From Chitinophaga sp. HK235 (GTDB lineage Bacteria; Bacteroidota; Bacteroidia; Chitinophagales; Chitinophagaceae), in NCBI RefSeq assembly GCF_018255755.1, contig NZ_CP073766.1:4340001-4404000 (forward strand): a DNA stretch of 64,000 nucleotides, written 5' to 3'. Both the position numbers and the translations under genes were made by a program. The notes beneath the pieces are model-generated. The model was not told the origin of the DNA and did not search any database. It worked only from the letters and a program-made list of their open reading frames with translations. Shown piece by piece: positions 25,548 through 33,799 of this stretch (position 1 is its first letter; each line of letters begins with the position of its first letter).

Positions 25548-28517
25548 TTATTTCCGCTTGAGGTATTTATGATTCAGATATATCAGCCCTTTCAGAATGA
25601 AGGCCTCCACATCACTTTCCGTTATTTCATTACCGGTGATAGTCAGCTCCTTCAGTTGCTTCAGCTGGCCCAAGCCCCCAGGGAGCGCAGTGAGTTTATT
25701 ATTTTCAAGGTCCAGTTTATCCAGTTTGCACATGGAGGCAAGAAAGTCTGCTGTTTCAAGACCACAATCAGACAAGGTGAGGCCGATCATCTGCCGGCAA
25801 GCTGTCAGTCTTTCAGCATGCAATATTTTGCCCTTTGTGATAGACAGATGGAGCACTGTTACATCGGCATCATCCAATACAGGCACTGTAAAACCGGCAA
25901 CATCCTTCAGGTTCAGCGAAATATTGCTCATCGTAGGCATAGTCCATACTGCAACCGGCAACGTGGTCAGTGGCGCTGTAACCTCCAACCGGTGTAACTC
26001 CATATGTTGTATACTATTCAGCAACCGTGACAGTTCTCCATCACGGGGGCTATCGATATACAGTGCTTTAATAAAATCCAGGTCCTTCAGACTATCTGTC
26101 ACAGCATGGTCCGGGATATGAGGCAGGTACAGGAAGGAACTATCGTTTCTATTGTCAATGATTTTCACTGCCAGTAAAAAAGCAAAAACATCCAGTTCCG
26201 GGTGCAGGTATACTGATGAATAAACATCTTCCCGTTTATGGGTGTATTCATCTTTCCAGGTAATGCGAATATGGTGCTGTAAAGCGGCTGAAGCATATTG
26301 CCGGAACAGCATTTTTGCCTGCAGGGCAATCTCTTTATTGCTGTGAAAAAGATGAATGGCTGCCAGATAACTGAGCAATATTTTATTCGCACCTCCTCCC
26401 CTCACCATCTCCAGTAACAACCACATATCATTCTCTTCTTTCGATTTCAGCAGTCGTGTTACCTGAGTTGTAAGTTCCTTGTTTTCTTCCTGCATGAGGA
26501 ATGGCGCAAGGTCTTTTATTTCCAGTTGTTTAAGATGATCTTCCAGAATGAAACCCAGATCCTGGTGGATGATCTGTTTGATGGCGTTGGTGGTCACGTC
26601 CAGACCGAGATAAACGTGGGTGGCTTCTTCCAGCTCCTTCACTACCCTCGCTCCTCTGGCTTCCAGCATGGCTGCCAGCTCTCTCCGGGAGCCGATGGTG
26701 GATTGTCCGGTTATATACACACGAGCGTCCGGCAGTTTGCCTGCTGCATCAAAAGGGCTGGGCAACAGTTCCTTCAATGCATCATAACGGCGCGCCAGTA
26801 CCCCGAAAGCGATCATACGTAGTAAGGGCTCTTCCAGGTTCAGCAAAGGCAGCTGTTCAAATGCATGGAGGTAGGCGGCAGTATAAGCTTTCTTTTCCAA
26901 CACCATCTGTCCTGCAGGAGTATTGGCGAGGGCCAGCGGCAAATCAGGCACTGCTGTCTGCCCTTCGCTCCATTCCAGCCTGATCTTATCGAGATGTGTT
27001 AATTCTGCCAGCGATGCCGGTACCTGCTGTTCATCTACATACAGGGTCACATCGCGCAGCACTGACATTTCTTTTAACCAGTTGATATAGGTTGCAAAAG
27101 GACGTCTGTCGGAAGACCGGAACACCAGTGTTTTCAAGTGCGGCAACCTTTTCAGATACAGCATGGTTTCGTCCAGGTTCAGTTTATTACGGCTGTTAAA
27201 ATCAAATGATTCCACACAGGGCAGGTCATAAAAGGCTGCTGGCAAAGGCACGGCTGTCAGCACCACATTGATATACCTTCCATTCACCGGCTGCAGAAAG
27301 GGTTGCAGGTCTTCATCCGTCATATGTGTAGTCATGAGTGTTTCCAGGGCCGGCATCCTGGATATACGCTCGTAATCAGGGCGGCCATTACTGTCTGCAA
27401 TCAGCAGGCTTTTTAATGCCGGTAGCTGATATACAAACTCCGGGAAGACCTCCATCTGTGCACCGGAAAACGATAAGTTTTCCAGGGCTGTCAGTCCCGA
27501 CAAGTCGGGTAGCGTATGATAATTTCCGTTGAAGAAAAGAATATTCTTCGCTTGCGTTAAGCCTCCTACTGCAGCGGGCAACTCTTCCAGCTCATAAAAC
27601 GTGAACGATGTCACATATTGCAATGCTGCTATATTATCGGGCAGGGTTGCCTTTCCGTTATTGTAATAACGCTGTATTTTACTTTGGGAGAAAGAAGTGA
27701 TGTCGCGCCGGTCTTTGATCATATTGATATAAAACGGCGCCGGCAAACGCCAGTCACATTCAATAGCTGTGATATTGGGCATTTCCGGCAGACTGGTCAG
27801 CCCATTTTCCCGCACATCGATGGACACCAGTTGTTGTAACAACTTAAAGGAATCAGGCAGCTTAGTAATGCCACAATTACGTATAGACAAATGTCTCAGG
27901 GCTTTACATCCGGCCAGCAGCTGAAAGACCTCGTCCATGTGCAGGGCGGTATTACCATCCAGCACCAGTGTTTCCAGATGTGGTAAGGAGGCCAGTGTCT
28001 GCGGAAGGCCGATCAGATGGGCATTGCTGACGTCCAGTATTTTCAAGGACGGCAACACCGAAAGGTCCTGTGGCAAAGAACAGATGGTATTATTACCCAT
28101 GTAAAGTGCTTCCAGCTTTTCCATGGGCTGTGAAAATACCGGGAATGCAGTCAGTTTATTTTTTTCAAGATGTAATACCCGCAGTTGTTTCAGGCCAGAC
28201 AACACATCATGACAATCACCCATTTTGTTATCAGAAATATCCAGTATCTCCAGGTTTTGCAGCCGGGCAATATTGTCGGGCAGTTCCTTTAGGGCTGTTT
28301 GTATCATGGTCAGCCCTTGCAGCTGAGGTATTGCCGTCAGCTCCTCTATTACAGTCCTGTGTTTCAGAGCATCATTATAACTCAGATCGAAATGTATATA
28401 TGGAAGTCTTGCAGCAGCCTGGTATCCGGGCGGCAGTTTGACAAGTCTTTTACGTTGCAGGTTGATACGACCATCTTCCCGTACGTCTTTCATGATGTGG
28501 TTCTCAAAATATTCCAT
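25548..28517 (-). CDS. LRR-BRCT-LRR multidomain protein (paralogue 2)
   Basis: A 989-residue protein with the same order as its downstream neighbour: LRRs about 45-560, BRCT about 590-680 (ARVYITGQSTIGSRRELAAM, EATHVYLG, ILEDHLKQLEIKD), a conserved helical region about 690-800 (ELTTQVTRLLK, NKILLSYLAAIHLF, ASAALQHHI) and C-terminal LRRs about 850-989. Conservation is strongest in the BRCT and helical parts and weaker in the LRR surfaces, as expected if the core is shared and the LRR ligand differs. It is first gene of the pair, divergent from the Pr6Pr gene with 101 bp between starts. No enzymatic residues are seen; function is unknown. Confidence 0.85.
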   Translation of the reverse strand: MEYFENHIMKDVREDGRINLQRKRLVKLPPGYQAAARLPYIHFDLSYNDALKHRTVIEELTAIPQLQGLTMIQTALKELPDNIARLQNLEILDISDNKMGDCHDVLSGLKQLRVLHLEKNKLTAFPVFSQPMEKLEALYMGNNTICSLPQDLSVLPSLKILDVSNAHLIGLPQTLASLPHLETLVLDGNTALHMDEVFQLLAGCKALRHLSIRNCGITKLPDSFKLLQQLVSIDVRENGLTSLPEMPNITAIECDWRLPAPFYINMIKDRRDITSFSQSKIQRYYNNGKATLPDNIAALQYVTSFTFYELEELPAAVGGLTQAKNILFFNGNYHTLPDLSGLTALENLSFSGAQMEVFPEFVYQLPALKSLLIADSNGRPDYERISRMPALETLMTTHMTDEDLQPFLQPVNGRYINVVLTAVPLPAAFYDLPCVESFDFNSRNKLNLDETMLYLKRLPHLKTLVFRSSDRRPFATYINWLKEMSVLRDVTLYVDEQQVPASLAELTHLDKIRLEWSEGQTAVPDLPLALANTPAGQMVLEKKAYTAAYLHAFEQLPLLNLEEPLLRMIAFGVLARRYDALKELLPSPFDAAGKLPDARVYITGQSTIGSRRELAAMLEARGARVVKELEEATHVYLGLDVTTNAIKQIIHQDLGFILEDHLKQLEIKDLAPFLMQEENKELTTQVTRLLKSKEENDMWLLLEMVRGGGANKILLSYLAAIHLFHSNKEIALQAKMLFRQYASAALQHHIRITWKDEYTHKREDVYSSVYLHPELDVFAFLLAVKIIDNRNDSSFLYLPHIPDHAVTDSLKDLDFIKALYIDSPRDGELSRLLNSIQHMELHRLEVTAPLTTLPVAVWTMPTMSNISLNLKDVAGFTVPVLDDADVTVLHLSITKGKILHAERLTACRQMIGLTLSDCGLETADFLASMCKLDKLDLENNKLTALPGGLGQLKQLKELTITGNEITESDVEAFILKGLIYLNHKYLKRK

Positions 28518-28618
28518 AGGTGCGGGTTATCTGTCTATAAAGAAATGAAACTTTCGGGTAAAAGCGAAGCCCGCAGGGGTTTGAGAAATATAAATCTAAA
28601 AAAACGTATACTTATACT

Positions 28619-29242
28619 ATGGAAATGAAACGATCCCGAAGCTTCATGGCTGCGTTGTCCCTACTCGGATGGTTTGCGCTGATAGCCCAGTTTTACCTGA
28701 TGATCAACAGCGGAGTTGCGCCCGTACCGGAACTGACCATCCGGTTTTTCAGTTATTTCACTATACTCACCAATCTGATGGTGGCAGTCTGTAGTACCAC
28801 GCTGTGGCTGTATCCCGGCTCCCGTTTCTTTTCCAGAGCCGGTACACTTACCGCTATTACGGTTTATATCCTGGTAGTAGGTATTATTTACAATGTGGTT
28901 CTGCGTTTGTTATGGCAGCCACATGGCTTACAGAAAATAGTGGATGAACTGTTGCATAGTGTGATACCCCTGCTGTTTCTGTTATACTGGGTTTTGTTTA
29001 CCGCCCGTCGCCGGATGGACTGGAAACAGTGCTGGACATGGTTGTTATACCCGCTGGTTTATTTTATTTTTATTCTTGGCCGGGGTTCCTTTTCCGGCTT
29101 TTATCCCTATCCGTTTGTGGATGCCGCCCGGATAGGGATACCGCAGGTATTAGTCAACGCGCTGGGCGTTACGGGCATTTTTCTTTTGCTGTCGCTCTTG
29201 TTTATCGGTATCAGTCGTTATCTTACTTCAACACAAAAGTAA
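28619..29242 (+). CDS. Pr6Pr-family membrane protein
   Basis: A 207-residue integral membrane protein with six hydrophobic helices (about 8-30, 42-65, 74-95, 110-128, 140-155, 178-200). The motifs FSYFTILTNLMVA, VYNVVLR-like IYNVVLRLLW and the DELLHSVIPLLFLLYW segment fit the Pr6Pr family of six-helix proteins, whose function is not known. ATG at 28619 is used; the Met two codons later is equally possible. Its last 20 bp overlap the end of the convergent EEP hydrolase gene. Not obviously linked in role to either neighbour. Confidence 0.85.
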   Translation: MEMKRSRSFMAALSLLGWFALIAQFYLMINSGVAPVPELTIRFFSYFTILTNLMVAVCSTTLWLYPGSRFFSRAGTLTAITVYILVVGIIYNVVLRLLWQPHGLQKIVDELLHSVIPLLFLLYWVLFTARRRMDWKQCWTWLLYPLVYFIFILGRGSFSGFYPYPFVDAARIGIPQVLVNALGVTGIFLLLSLLFIGISRYLTSTQK

Positions 29243-30248
29243 CCAGCAGGGCTTTATGATCGGTAGACCATACGCCTTTAGGCGCCATAAACGGGTCTTT
29301 TGATGTTTCTTCTTTAACAGCTCCATATACCACCGAAGCACGGGGTCCTACGATCACGGCATCTTTCAGCTGTAATCTTTTGTCAGGATAAAAAAAGATA
29401 AAATCGATGCGGTCGCGGTCATCAGCATCAGGCGCCCAGGCCAGTTTACTAACGGGAACGGCTGTATTACCCGCCGGAAATGTAAACCCCGGATGGGTAA
29501 CCGGATTAGGATACCGCTTGCGGTATGCATCGGTAAAACCCTGTTGTTCCAGCGACATCGTCACATTCCAGGGGATAATGGTACCGTTGTGGTCAAACAG
29601 GTCTTTGGTGGCAGCTATCCAGTCACGATGGGATGGCTCATTAAAATCACCACCTAATATCACCAGATGGCCTTTAGCGATCTCCTGGCGGGCATCAGAG
29701 AGGAACAGCGCTATTTCCTCATCCCGCAGGGAGGCACGATTATCGGCCAGTACACTATCTACCTGCGTTACCGGTGCCGGTAACTTCTTCCAGGTACTGC
29801 TATGGTAACCTCTGGGCAGGTAATTGGCCGAATGCAGATAATCCAGATGCGCCGTATATACGGCTACGTTAGTACCTTTTACTTTGATCACTGCTTTATA
29901 TACCGAACCGTGGTCGTCTTTCTCCGGACTGATAGTGGCAAAGCTCTCCAGTGGATAAGCCGATAAAATACCTGAGTCGTAGCTGTATTCGGAATAGAAA
30001 GTCCTGCCCCTTGTTGCCAGTGCAGCCTTGATACGTTCGCAGAAACGTGTCTGATGGTAGTTGCGCACCTCACTGAAGGTAACTACATCTGCACCGGTAT
30101 GAATGATTTCATCAGCGATCGCTTCGAAGCCGCCGGGCACCACAGTGCCTTCCTGCCAGATATTGAACTGTAATACTTTTAAAGGGGTGACTGCCTGTAC
30201 CTGCCAGCAAAGCAGCAGTAGCAGCATGGGTAAGGTCCATTTCTTCAT
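29223..30248 (-). CDS. Exported endonuclease/exonuclease/phosphatase-family hydrolase
   Basis: A 341-residue protein with a signal peptide (cut near VQAV, residue 19). All EEP motifs are present: QFNIW (Asn29), SEV (Glu60), AHLDY, GGDFNEPSH (Asp and Asn), DRIDFIF and STDHKALL (final Asp-His). Such enzymes are metal-dependent phosphodiesterases or phosphatases acting on DNA, inositol phosphates or sphingomyelin; the export signal points to an extracellular phosphate-containing substrate. Convergent with the Pr6Pr gene (20-bp overlap of ends) and divergent from the DUF4262 gene with 77 bp between starts. The exact substrate is not determined. Confidence 0.9.
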   Translation of the reverse strand: MKKWTLPMLLLLLCWQVQAVTPLKVLQFNIWQEGTVVPGGFEAIADEIIHTGADVVTFSEVRNYHQTRFCERIKAALATRGRTFYSEYSYDSGILSAYPLESFATISPEKDDHGSVYKAVIKVKGTNVAVYTAHLDYLHSANYLPRGYHSSTWKKLPAPVTQVDSVLADNRASLRDEEIALFLSDARQEIAKGHLVILGGDFNEPSHRDWIAATKDLFDHNGTIIPWNVTMSLEQQGFTDAYRKRYPNPVTHPGFTFPAGNTAVPVSKLAWAPDADDRDRIDFIFFYPDKRLQLKDAVIVGPRASVVYGAVKEETSKDPFMAPKGVWSTDHKALLVTFVLK

Positions 30249-30325
30249 GTTTGTTCACTGTTTGCAATAAAAATACATCATAACTGCTCATATTAAAATC
30301 AATATTTTTACGCCAAACAAGAACC

Positions 30326-31060
30326 ATGTCAGACGATCAATGTCAGCATCTTCCTGTATCAAAGGAAAAAATACAGGAGAAAATAAATCAGTATGGATGC
30401 TTTATTGTACAGGTTCCGGAAGATGACTACCTGCCTGCTTTCGCCTATACCATAGGGTTATATCAGCAGTACGGACACCCCGAAATCATTTGTTTCGGGC
30501 TTTCTGTTGAACTGATGGCCAGCCTGTTGAACGATACCTGTGATCTTATCAAACAAGGCCAAGCCTTTGCTCCTTGTACATCATATGATGATTTTCTGGA
30601 CAACTACCCGGTTCAATTCCTGACAGTAGATCAGGCTTATTACCCTTACTATCTGGGAACAGGTTGTTTTTTCTATGACCATAGCCGTTTTCCTGCCCTT
30701 CAGCTGATATGGCCCGATAAACAATCTCTGTTTCCATGGGAACCGGAATTTAATCCCAACTGGCTGCGGAAACAGCCATTGCTTGACCGTAACAGTGATT
30801 TTATGTTTCAGGAAGAGAAAAATCTTGCTGTATTCACCTCCCGTCAAATACTGGAAGGCAGCCCGATTCTCTATGTATACCATGATGAAGACGGAGACTG
30901 GCAATTCCTCAGCGAAGAAGAAACCGATGAGCAGGATGTTCGGATAGTAGCACTTTCTGAAATCGTAAAGATAGATCCCGGTATAAAAGAATTACATCTG
31001 CTTTCATATGATCAAAGGGCCTGGAGGGCTTCCGCTAAGGATAAGTGGGAATGGGAGTGA
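30326..31060 (+). CDS. DUF4262-domain protein
   Basis: A 244-residue cytoplasmic protein. Residues 1-125 fit DUF4262 (KINQYGCFIVQV, PAFAYTIGLYQQYGHPEIICFGL, NYPVQFLTVD), a domain of unknown function often found with immunity-like or regulatory neighbours. The C-terminal part (about 165-244: SRQILEGSPILYVYHDEDGDWQFLS) resembles the DUF2185-type fold of immunity-associated proteins. There is no toxin gene next to it. It ends 3 bp from the end of the convergent DUF4188 gene. Function unknown. Confidence 0.82.
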   Translation: MSDDQCQHLPVSKEKIQEKINQYGCFIVQVPEDDYLPAFAYTIGLYQQYGHPEIICFGLSVELMASLLNDTCDLIKQGQAFAPCTSYDDFLDNYPVQFLTVDQAYYPYYLGTGCFFYDHSRFPALQLIWPDKQSLFPWEPEFNPNWLRKQPLLDRNSDFMFQEEKNLAVFTSRQILEGSPILYVYHDEDGDWQFLSEEETDEQDVRIVALSEIVKIDPGIKELHLLSYDQRAWRASAKDKWEWE

Positions 31061-31062
31061 TA

Positions 31063-31440
31063 TCACATCTTCCGCCTGAAATTCTTTCCCAACCCGAAAA
31101 CGCCATTGATATACCGTCCTGACTTCTCTACTGCATAGCTTTCAAAAAACATCCCGAGGGCGGTGGGATTTTTTGTTGTAAACTGTGTAAAACGCTGGTG
31201 CCAGTCGCTTTTATAATATTCTCCCAATTCACGATAGCTGAGCCAATAGCTGACCATCACTATCTGCAGCGGACTTACCAGTGCGGGAATACACTCATAA
31301 GCACCGTGATGCCGCTTCACCGACCGGATGATCCCGGGCAGGTTGAACCACAGCCAGCAGAAGCCTTTCAGATTCTTTGCCCTGATGCTGTTTACGAAAA
31401 CAACCGTTTCCCTGTTCGTAATATCTACTTCGTACATCAT
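31063..31440 (-). CDS. DUF4188/DUF3291-like alpha-beta barrel protein
   Basis: A 125-residue protein from the ATG at 31440 (another Met follows directly). Longer upstream starts would run into the DoxX gene, whose stop lies at 31442, so the one-base spacing to that gene supports this start and a translationally coupled pair. The pattern (ETVVFVNSIRAKN, FNLPGIIRSVKRHHGAYECI, VSYWLSYRELGEYYKS, FFESYAV) fits the ferredoxin-like monooxygenase-related group containing DUF4188 and DUF3291. No haem or metal motif is seen. It may act with the DoxX protein, but the reaction is unknown. Confidence 0.7.
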   Translation of the reverse strand: MMYEVDITNRETVVFVNSIRAKNLKGFCWLWFNLPGIIRSVKRHHGAYECIPALVSPLQIVMVSYWLSYRELGEYYKSDWHQRFTQFTTKNPTALGMFFESYAVEKSGRYINGVFGLGKNFRRKM

Positions 31441-31441
31441 C

Positions 31442-31897
31442 TTAAAATCCTTGAATGGAAAAGAAATATACCCAGGCGATAAAAAACAGCTGTTCGGGGA
31501 TCCGGTACCAGAGGTAGCCAGGACCAGGACCGTCAAAGGTGCCCTTTTCCAGGTTCACATGTTTGATGGCGGCATAAATATTAGCGGGTAGTATCAGGAT
31601 AAAAAAGAGAATTAAGATATAGGCTGCCAGCATCCGCTGTGATGGTATCATCAAGGCAATTCCCATCAGCACTTCCGCCACGCCGGTGATATACACCCAG
31701 GCTTTCCTGAAGGGGATAAAGGGAGGGATCATCATGGTCATGCCTTTGGCAAACATAAAATGTCCGAGGGCAGTGAAGCATAACATACAGCACATGGCGA
31801 GGTTGCCGCTGAATGTCAGCTGCCAGGCGCCGGTGACCAGTTTCGCCACCAGCAGGGCCGCCACAAATATTACCACTAATACGATCTGAGGTTTCAT
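31442..31897 (-). CDS. DoxX-like integral membrane protein
   Basis: A 151-residue protein with four hydrophobic helices (about 3-22, 30-52, 66-92, 95-112) and a short fifth near the end. GHFMFAKGMTMMIPPFIPF and the following ITGVAEVLMGIALMIP are typical of DoxX family proteins. The ATG at 31897 is preferred; a start 11 codons earlier would add a polar stretch before the first helix. It lies between the Crp-type regulator and the DUF4188 protein in one operon. DoxX proteins are linked to quinone or thiosulfate chemistry and oxidative stress in some bacteria; its role here is not known. Confidence 0.82.
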   Translation of the reverse strand: MKPQIVLVVIFVAALLVAKLVTGAWQLTFSGNLAMCCMLCFTALGHFMFAKGMTMMIPPFIPFRKAWVYITGVAEVLMGIALMIPSQRMLAAYILILFFILILPANIYAAIKHVNLEKGTFDGPGPGYLWYRIPEQLFFIAWVYFFSIQGF

Positions 31898-31959
31898 GAT
31901 TGTGTTGTTTTGTCTGGTACAAAATTCCACATTCCTGTCCCCGATGAAAATGATGTATG

Positions 31960-32541
31960 TTAGTTTCGGGACTGTTGCCTGCGGATACGGCTCAGGCTCT
32001 CGGGCTGGATGCCCAGGTAGGAAGACAGATGTTTAACGGATATCTGCTGTATCAGCGCCGGATTCCGCTCCATTAGCGCCGCATAACGTTCCTCTGCCGT
32101 ACGCGACAGCAGGTCCATCTCCTTCTTCAGCCGCTTCATATACTGGTATTCCGCAATCAGCCGGCCGATCTTCTCCCCGTTATGATATTTCGCGTAAAAC
32201 TCCTGCAAAAACCGGAAAGGGATCGCTATCACTTCAGCATCTTCCAACACTTCAATAAAAATCGTGCTCGGCTCCCTGGAGATAAAAGAATAGTAAGCGG
32301 TCACCATCTCCCCTTCAAAAAGAAAATCCACCGTAAACTCTTTCCCATCTTTGATAAAATAGTTACGGGTAGCCCCTTTCTGCAGGAAATAGATAAAATT
32401 CTCTACCTGCGCTTCCCTGATGAGGAAATCACCTTTATTAAATTTTTTGATGATGACTTTGGTGGAAAAATCTTCCCATTCCGCCGGAGAAAGCGGATAA
32501 AATTTGTAGATGGCGTGCTGGAAGGAAGAGAGGTCTGTCAT
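31960..32541 (-). CDS. Crp/Fnr-family transcription regulator
   Basis: A 193-residue protein with a cNMP-binding beta-roll (about 20-115: NKGDFLIREAQVENFIYFLQKG, FTVDFLFEGEMVTAYYSF) and a C-terminal winged HTH (about 140-190: SVKHLSSYLGIQPESLSRIRR). The phosphate-binding cassette lacks the canonical RSA arginine, as in many Bacteroidetes members, so cyclic nucleotide binding is doubtful. It is first of the operon with the DoxX and DUF4188 genes and probably controls it. It is divergent from the metallophosphoesterase gene over 53 bp. TATCTTTG at 32554-32547 is a perfect -7 element and would give a nearly leaderless message. Confidence 0.88.
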   Translation of the reverse strand: MTDLSSFQHAIYKFYPLSPAEWEDFSTKVIIKKFNKGDFLIREAQVENFIYFLQKGATRNYFIKDGKEFTVDFLFEGEMVTAYYSFISREPSTIFIEVLEDAEVIAIPFRFLQEFYAKYHNGEKIGRLIAEYQYMKRLKKEMDLLSRTAEERYAALMERNPALIQQISVKHLSSYLGIQPESLSRIRRQQSRN

Positions 32542-32546
32542 CGATA

Positions 32547-32554
32547 CAAAGATA
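32547..32554 (-). promoter_or_regulatory. Possible -7 element of the Crp-type regulator gene
   Basis: TATCTTTG on the minus strand matches TAnnTTTG. It lies only 6 bp from the ATG, and no TTTG is seen at the right distance upstream. Confidence 0.3.
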
Positions 32555-32594
32555 TGTCAGGAGAAATTAGTATTATAAGGTTCATTTTTATACT

Positions 32595-33302
32595 ATGATC
32601 ATTGTCGGAGACCTTCATGGCGGCTATCCTGAAATGTTATCCCGGATTCAAAAGCTGGGGTTGGAAAATACTACATTTATCCAGGTAGGCGACTGGGGCT
32701 TAGGGTTTCAGCCAGTTGACCACGACAAAAAAGCACTGGCCCAGGTGGATAAGTTTCTTCAAAAAACCCAAAACCACCTTTACATCATCAGGGGCAACCA
32801 TGACAATAAGTGGTTTTGGGATCACCGGGATCAACTACATCTGAAAAATGTACACCTCATACAGGATTATGAAGTGAGAACAATAGAACAACACAAAATA
32901 CTGTTCATTGGCGGAGGCATCTCTATTGACAGGACCAGCAGGATACTAAACAAAAATTACTGGGCGGATGAAACCGTGGTTTACAACGAGCCGTTATTAA
33001 AGGCTGCCTGTGCCAACGGTATAGATATGGTTATCAGTCATATCGCTCCCAGGGAAGTATGGCCACACACTTATAATCCTCTTGTATTGCACTTCATCGC
33101 CAAAGAGTTGACTGCAGGCAACGACCTTTCAGCGGAGCTTAAAAATGAAAGACTGCTTATGAGCCAGGTATATCAACATGTCTGTGCAGCGGGGTGCAGA
33201 ATGTGGTATTACGGGCATTATCATGAATCACATGTAGAAGAAAAAGAGGGGATTGTTTTCAGATGTGTGTCTATTCAGGAGATGTATGATACGAACAGTT
33301 AA
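32595..33302 (+). CDS. Metallophosphoesterase
   Basis: A 235-residue calcineurin-like phosphoesterase with all metal motifs: GDLHGGYPEM (residues 5-14), VGDWGLGF, RGNHDN (about 72-77), SHIAPREVW (about 150) and GHYHESH (about 210). The fold binds two metal ions and hydrolyses phosphomonoesters or diesters. It is most like small cytoplasmic serine/threonine-phosphatase-like enzymes, which may act on proteins, nucleotides or Ap4A. The ATG at 32595 leads directly into the first motif (MIIVGDLHGG). A single gene, divergent from the Crp-type regulator. Confidence 0.9.
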   Translation: MIIVGDLHGGYPEMLSRIQKLGLENTTFIQVGDWGLGFQPVDHDKKALAQVDKFLQKTQNHLYIIRGNHDNKWFWDHRDQLHLKNVHLIQDYEVRTIEQHKILFIGGGISIDRTSRILNKNYWADETVVYNEPLLKAACANGIDMVISHIAPREVWPHTYNPLVLHFIAKELTAGNDLSAELKNERLLMSQVYQHVCAAGCRMWYYGHYHESHVEEKEGIVFRCVSIQEMYDTNS

Positions 33303-33309
33303 CCTGGTA

Positions 33310-33328
33310 AATCGGGCCTCTTCCGATT
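33310..33328. terminator. Weak hairpin between convergent genes
   Basis: AATCGG and CCGATT pair around a 7-nt loop within the 42-bp gap. With only six pairs and no T-run, it is a weak candidate terminator. Confidence 0.3.
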
Positions 33329-33344
33329 GGCTAAAAACATACCC

Positions 33345-33644
33345 TTAATGGCCTTTTCTAATATCTATTACAGTTCCTTTTCTCCATTTTCCTGGTGATG
33401 ACTGTATTTCTACAATCCGTTCTACTTCTCCCCCAGGCATCTCACGAACTACCCACCCTTCTTTCAGGTAAGTCACGGGTAATTCCATTGCTTTATTCTC
33501 ATTAATTGCATTGGTAGCTGCTCTTTTACCTATTATAGAAAAGAACTCGTAGATATTCACCTCTTCGCAAAGGCACAAATCATCTTTTGGTCCAAAATCA
33601 CGCATTTGCAAATACTCACTCTTTGTTACCTTCTTTTGGGGCAT
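33345..33644 (-). CDS. Small protein of unknown function
   Basis: A 99-residue cytoplasmic protein (MPQKKVTKSEYLQMRDFG...). It has two nearby cysteines in DDLCLCEEV and a C-terminal half (about 55-95) that reads like a small beta barrel (VVREMPGGEVERIVEIQ, WRKGTVIDI). I do not recognise it. The gene and its 155-bp upstream gap are richer in A+T than the surrounding genes, which may point to horizontal acquisition. There is a perfect 16-bp palindrome at 33737-33752. Coding is plausible since the frame is full length with a sensible start, but not proven. Confidence 0.55.
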   Translation of the reverse strand: MPQKKVTKSEYLQMRDFGPKDDLCLCEEVNIYEFFSIIGKRAATNAINENKAMELPVTYLKEGWVVREMPGGEVERIVEIQSSPGKWRKGTVIDIRKGH

Positions 33645-33736
33645 ATCAATTCAATATGATTAAATAGATTACTGCGAATCACAATTTTTTAAAATTAACC
33701 CACTTGAAAAACATAGACAAGTTATGTTAACAGCTC

Positions 33737-33752
33737 GATGTATTAATACATC
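33737..33752. promoter_or_regulatory. Perfect 16-bp palindrome, possible operator
   Basis: GATGTATTAATACATC is its own reverse complement. It lies in the A+T-rich gap between the small unknown gene (ending its upstream side at 33644) and the SDR gene. Confidence 0.35.
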
Positions 33753-33799
33753 AATAAATCAAGCTATACCAACTCTTCATAGTCCCTGATTTGGGGGAT

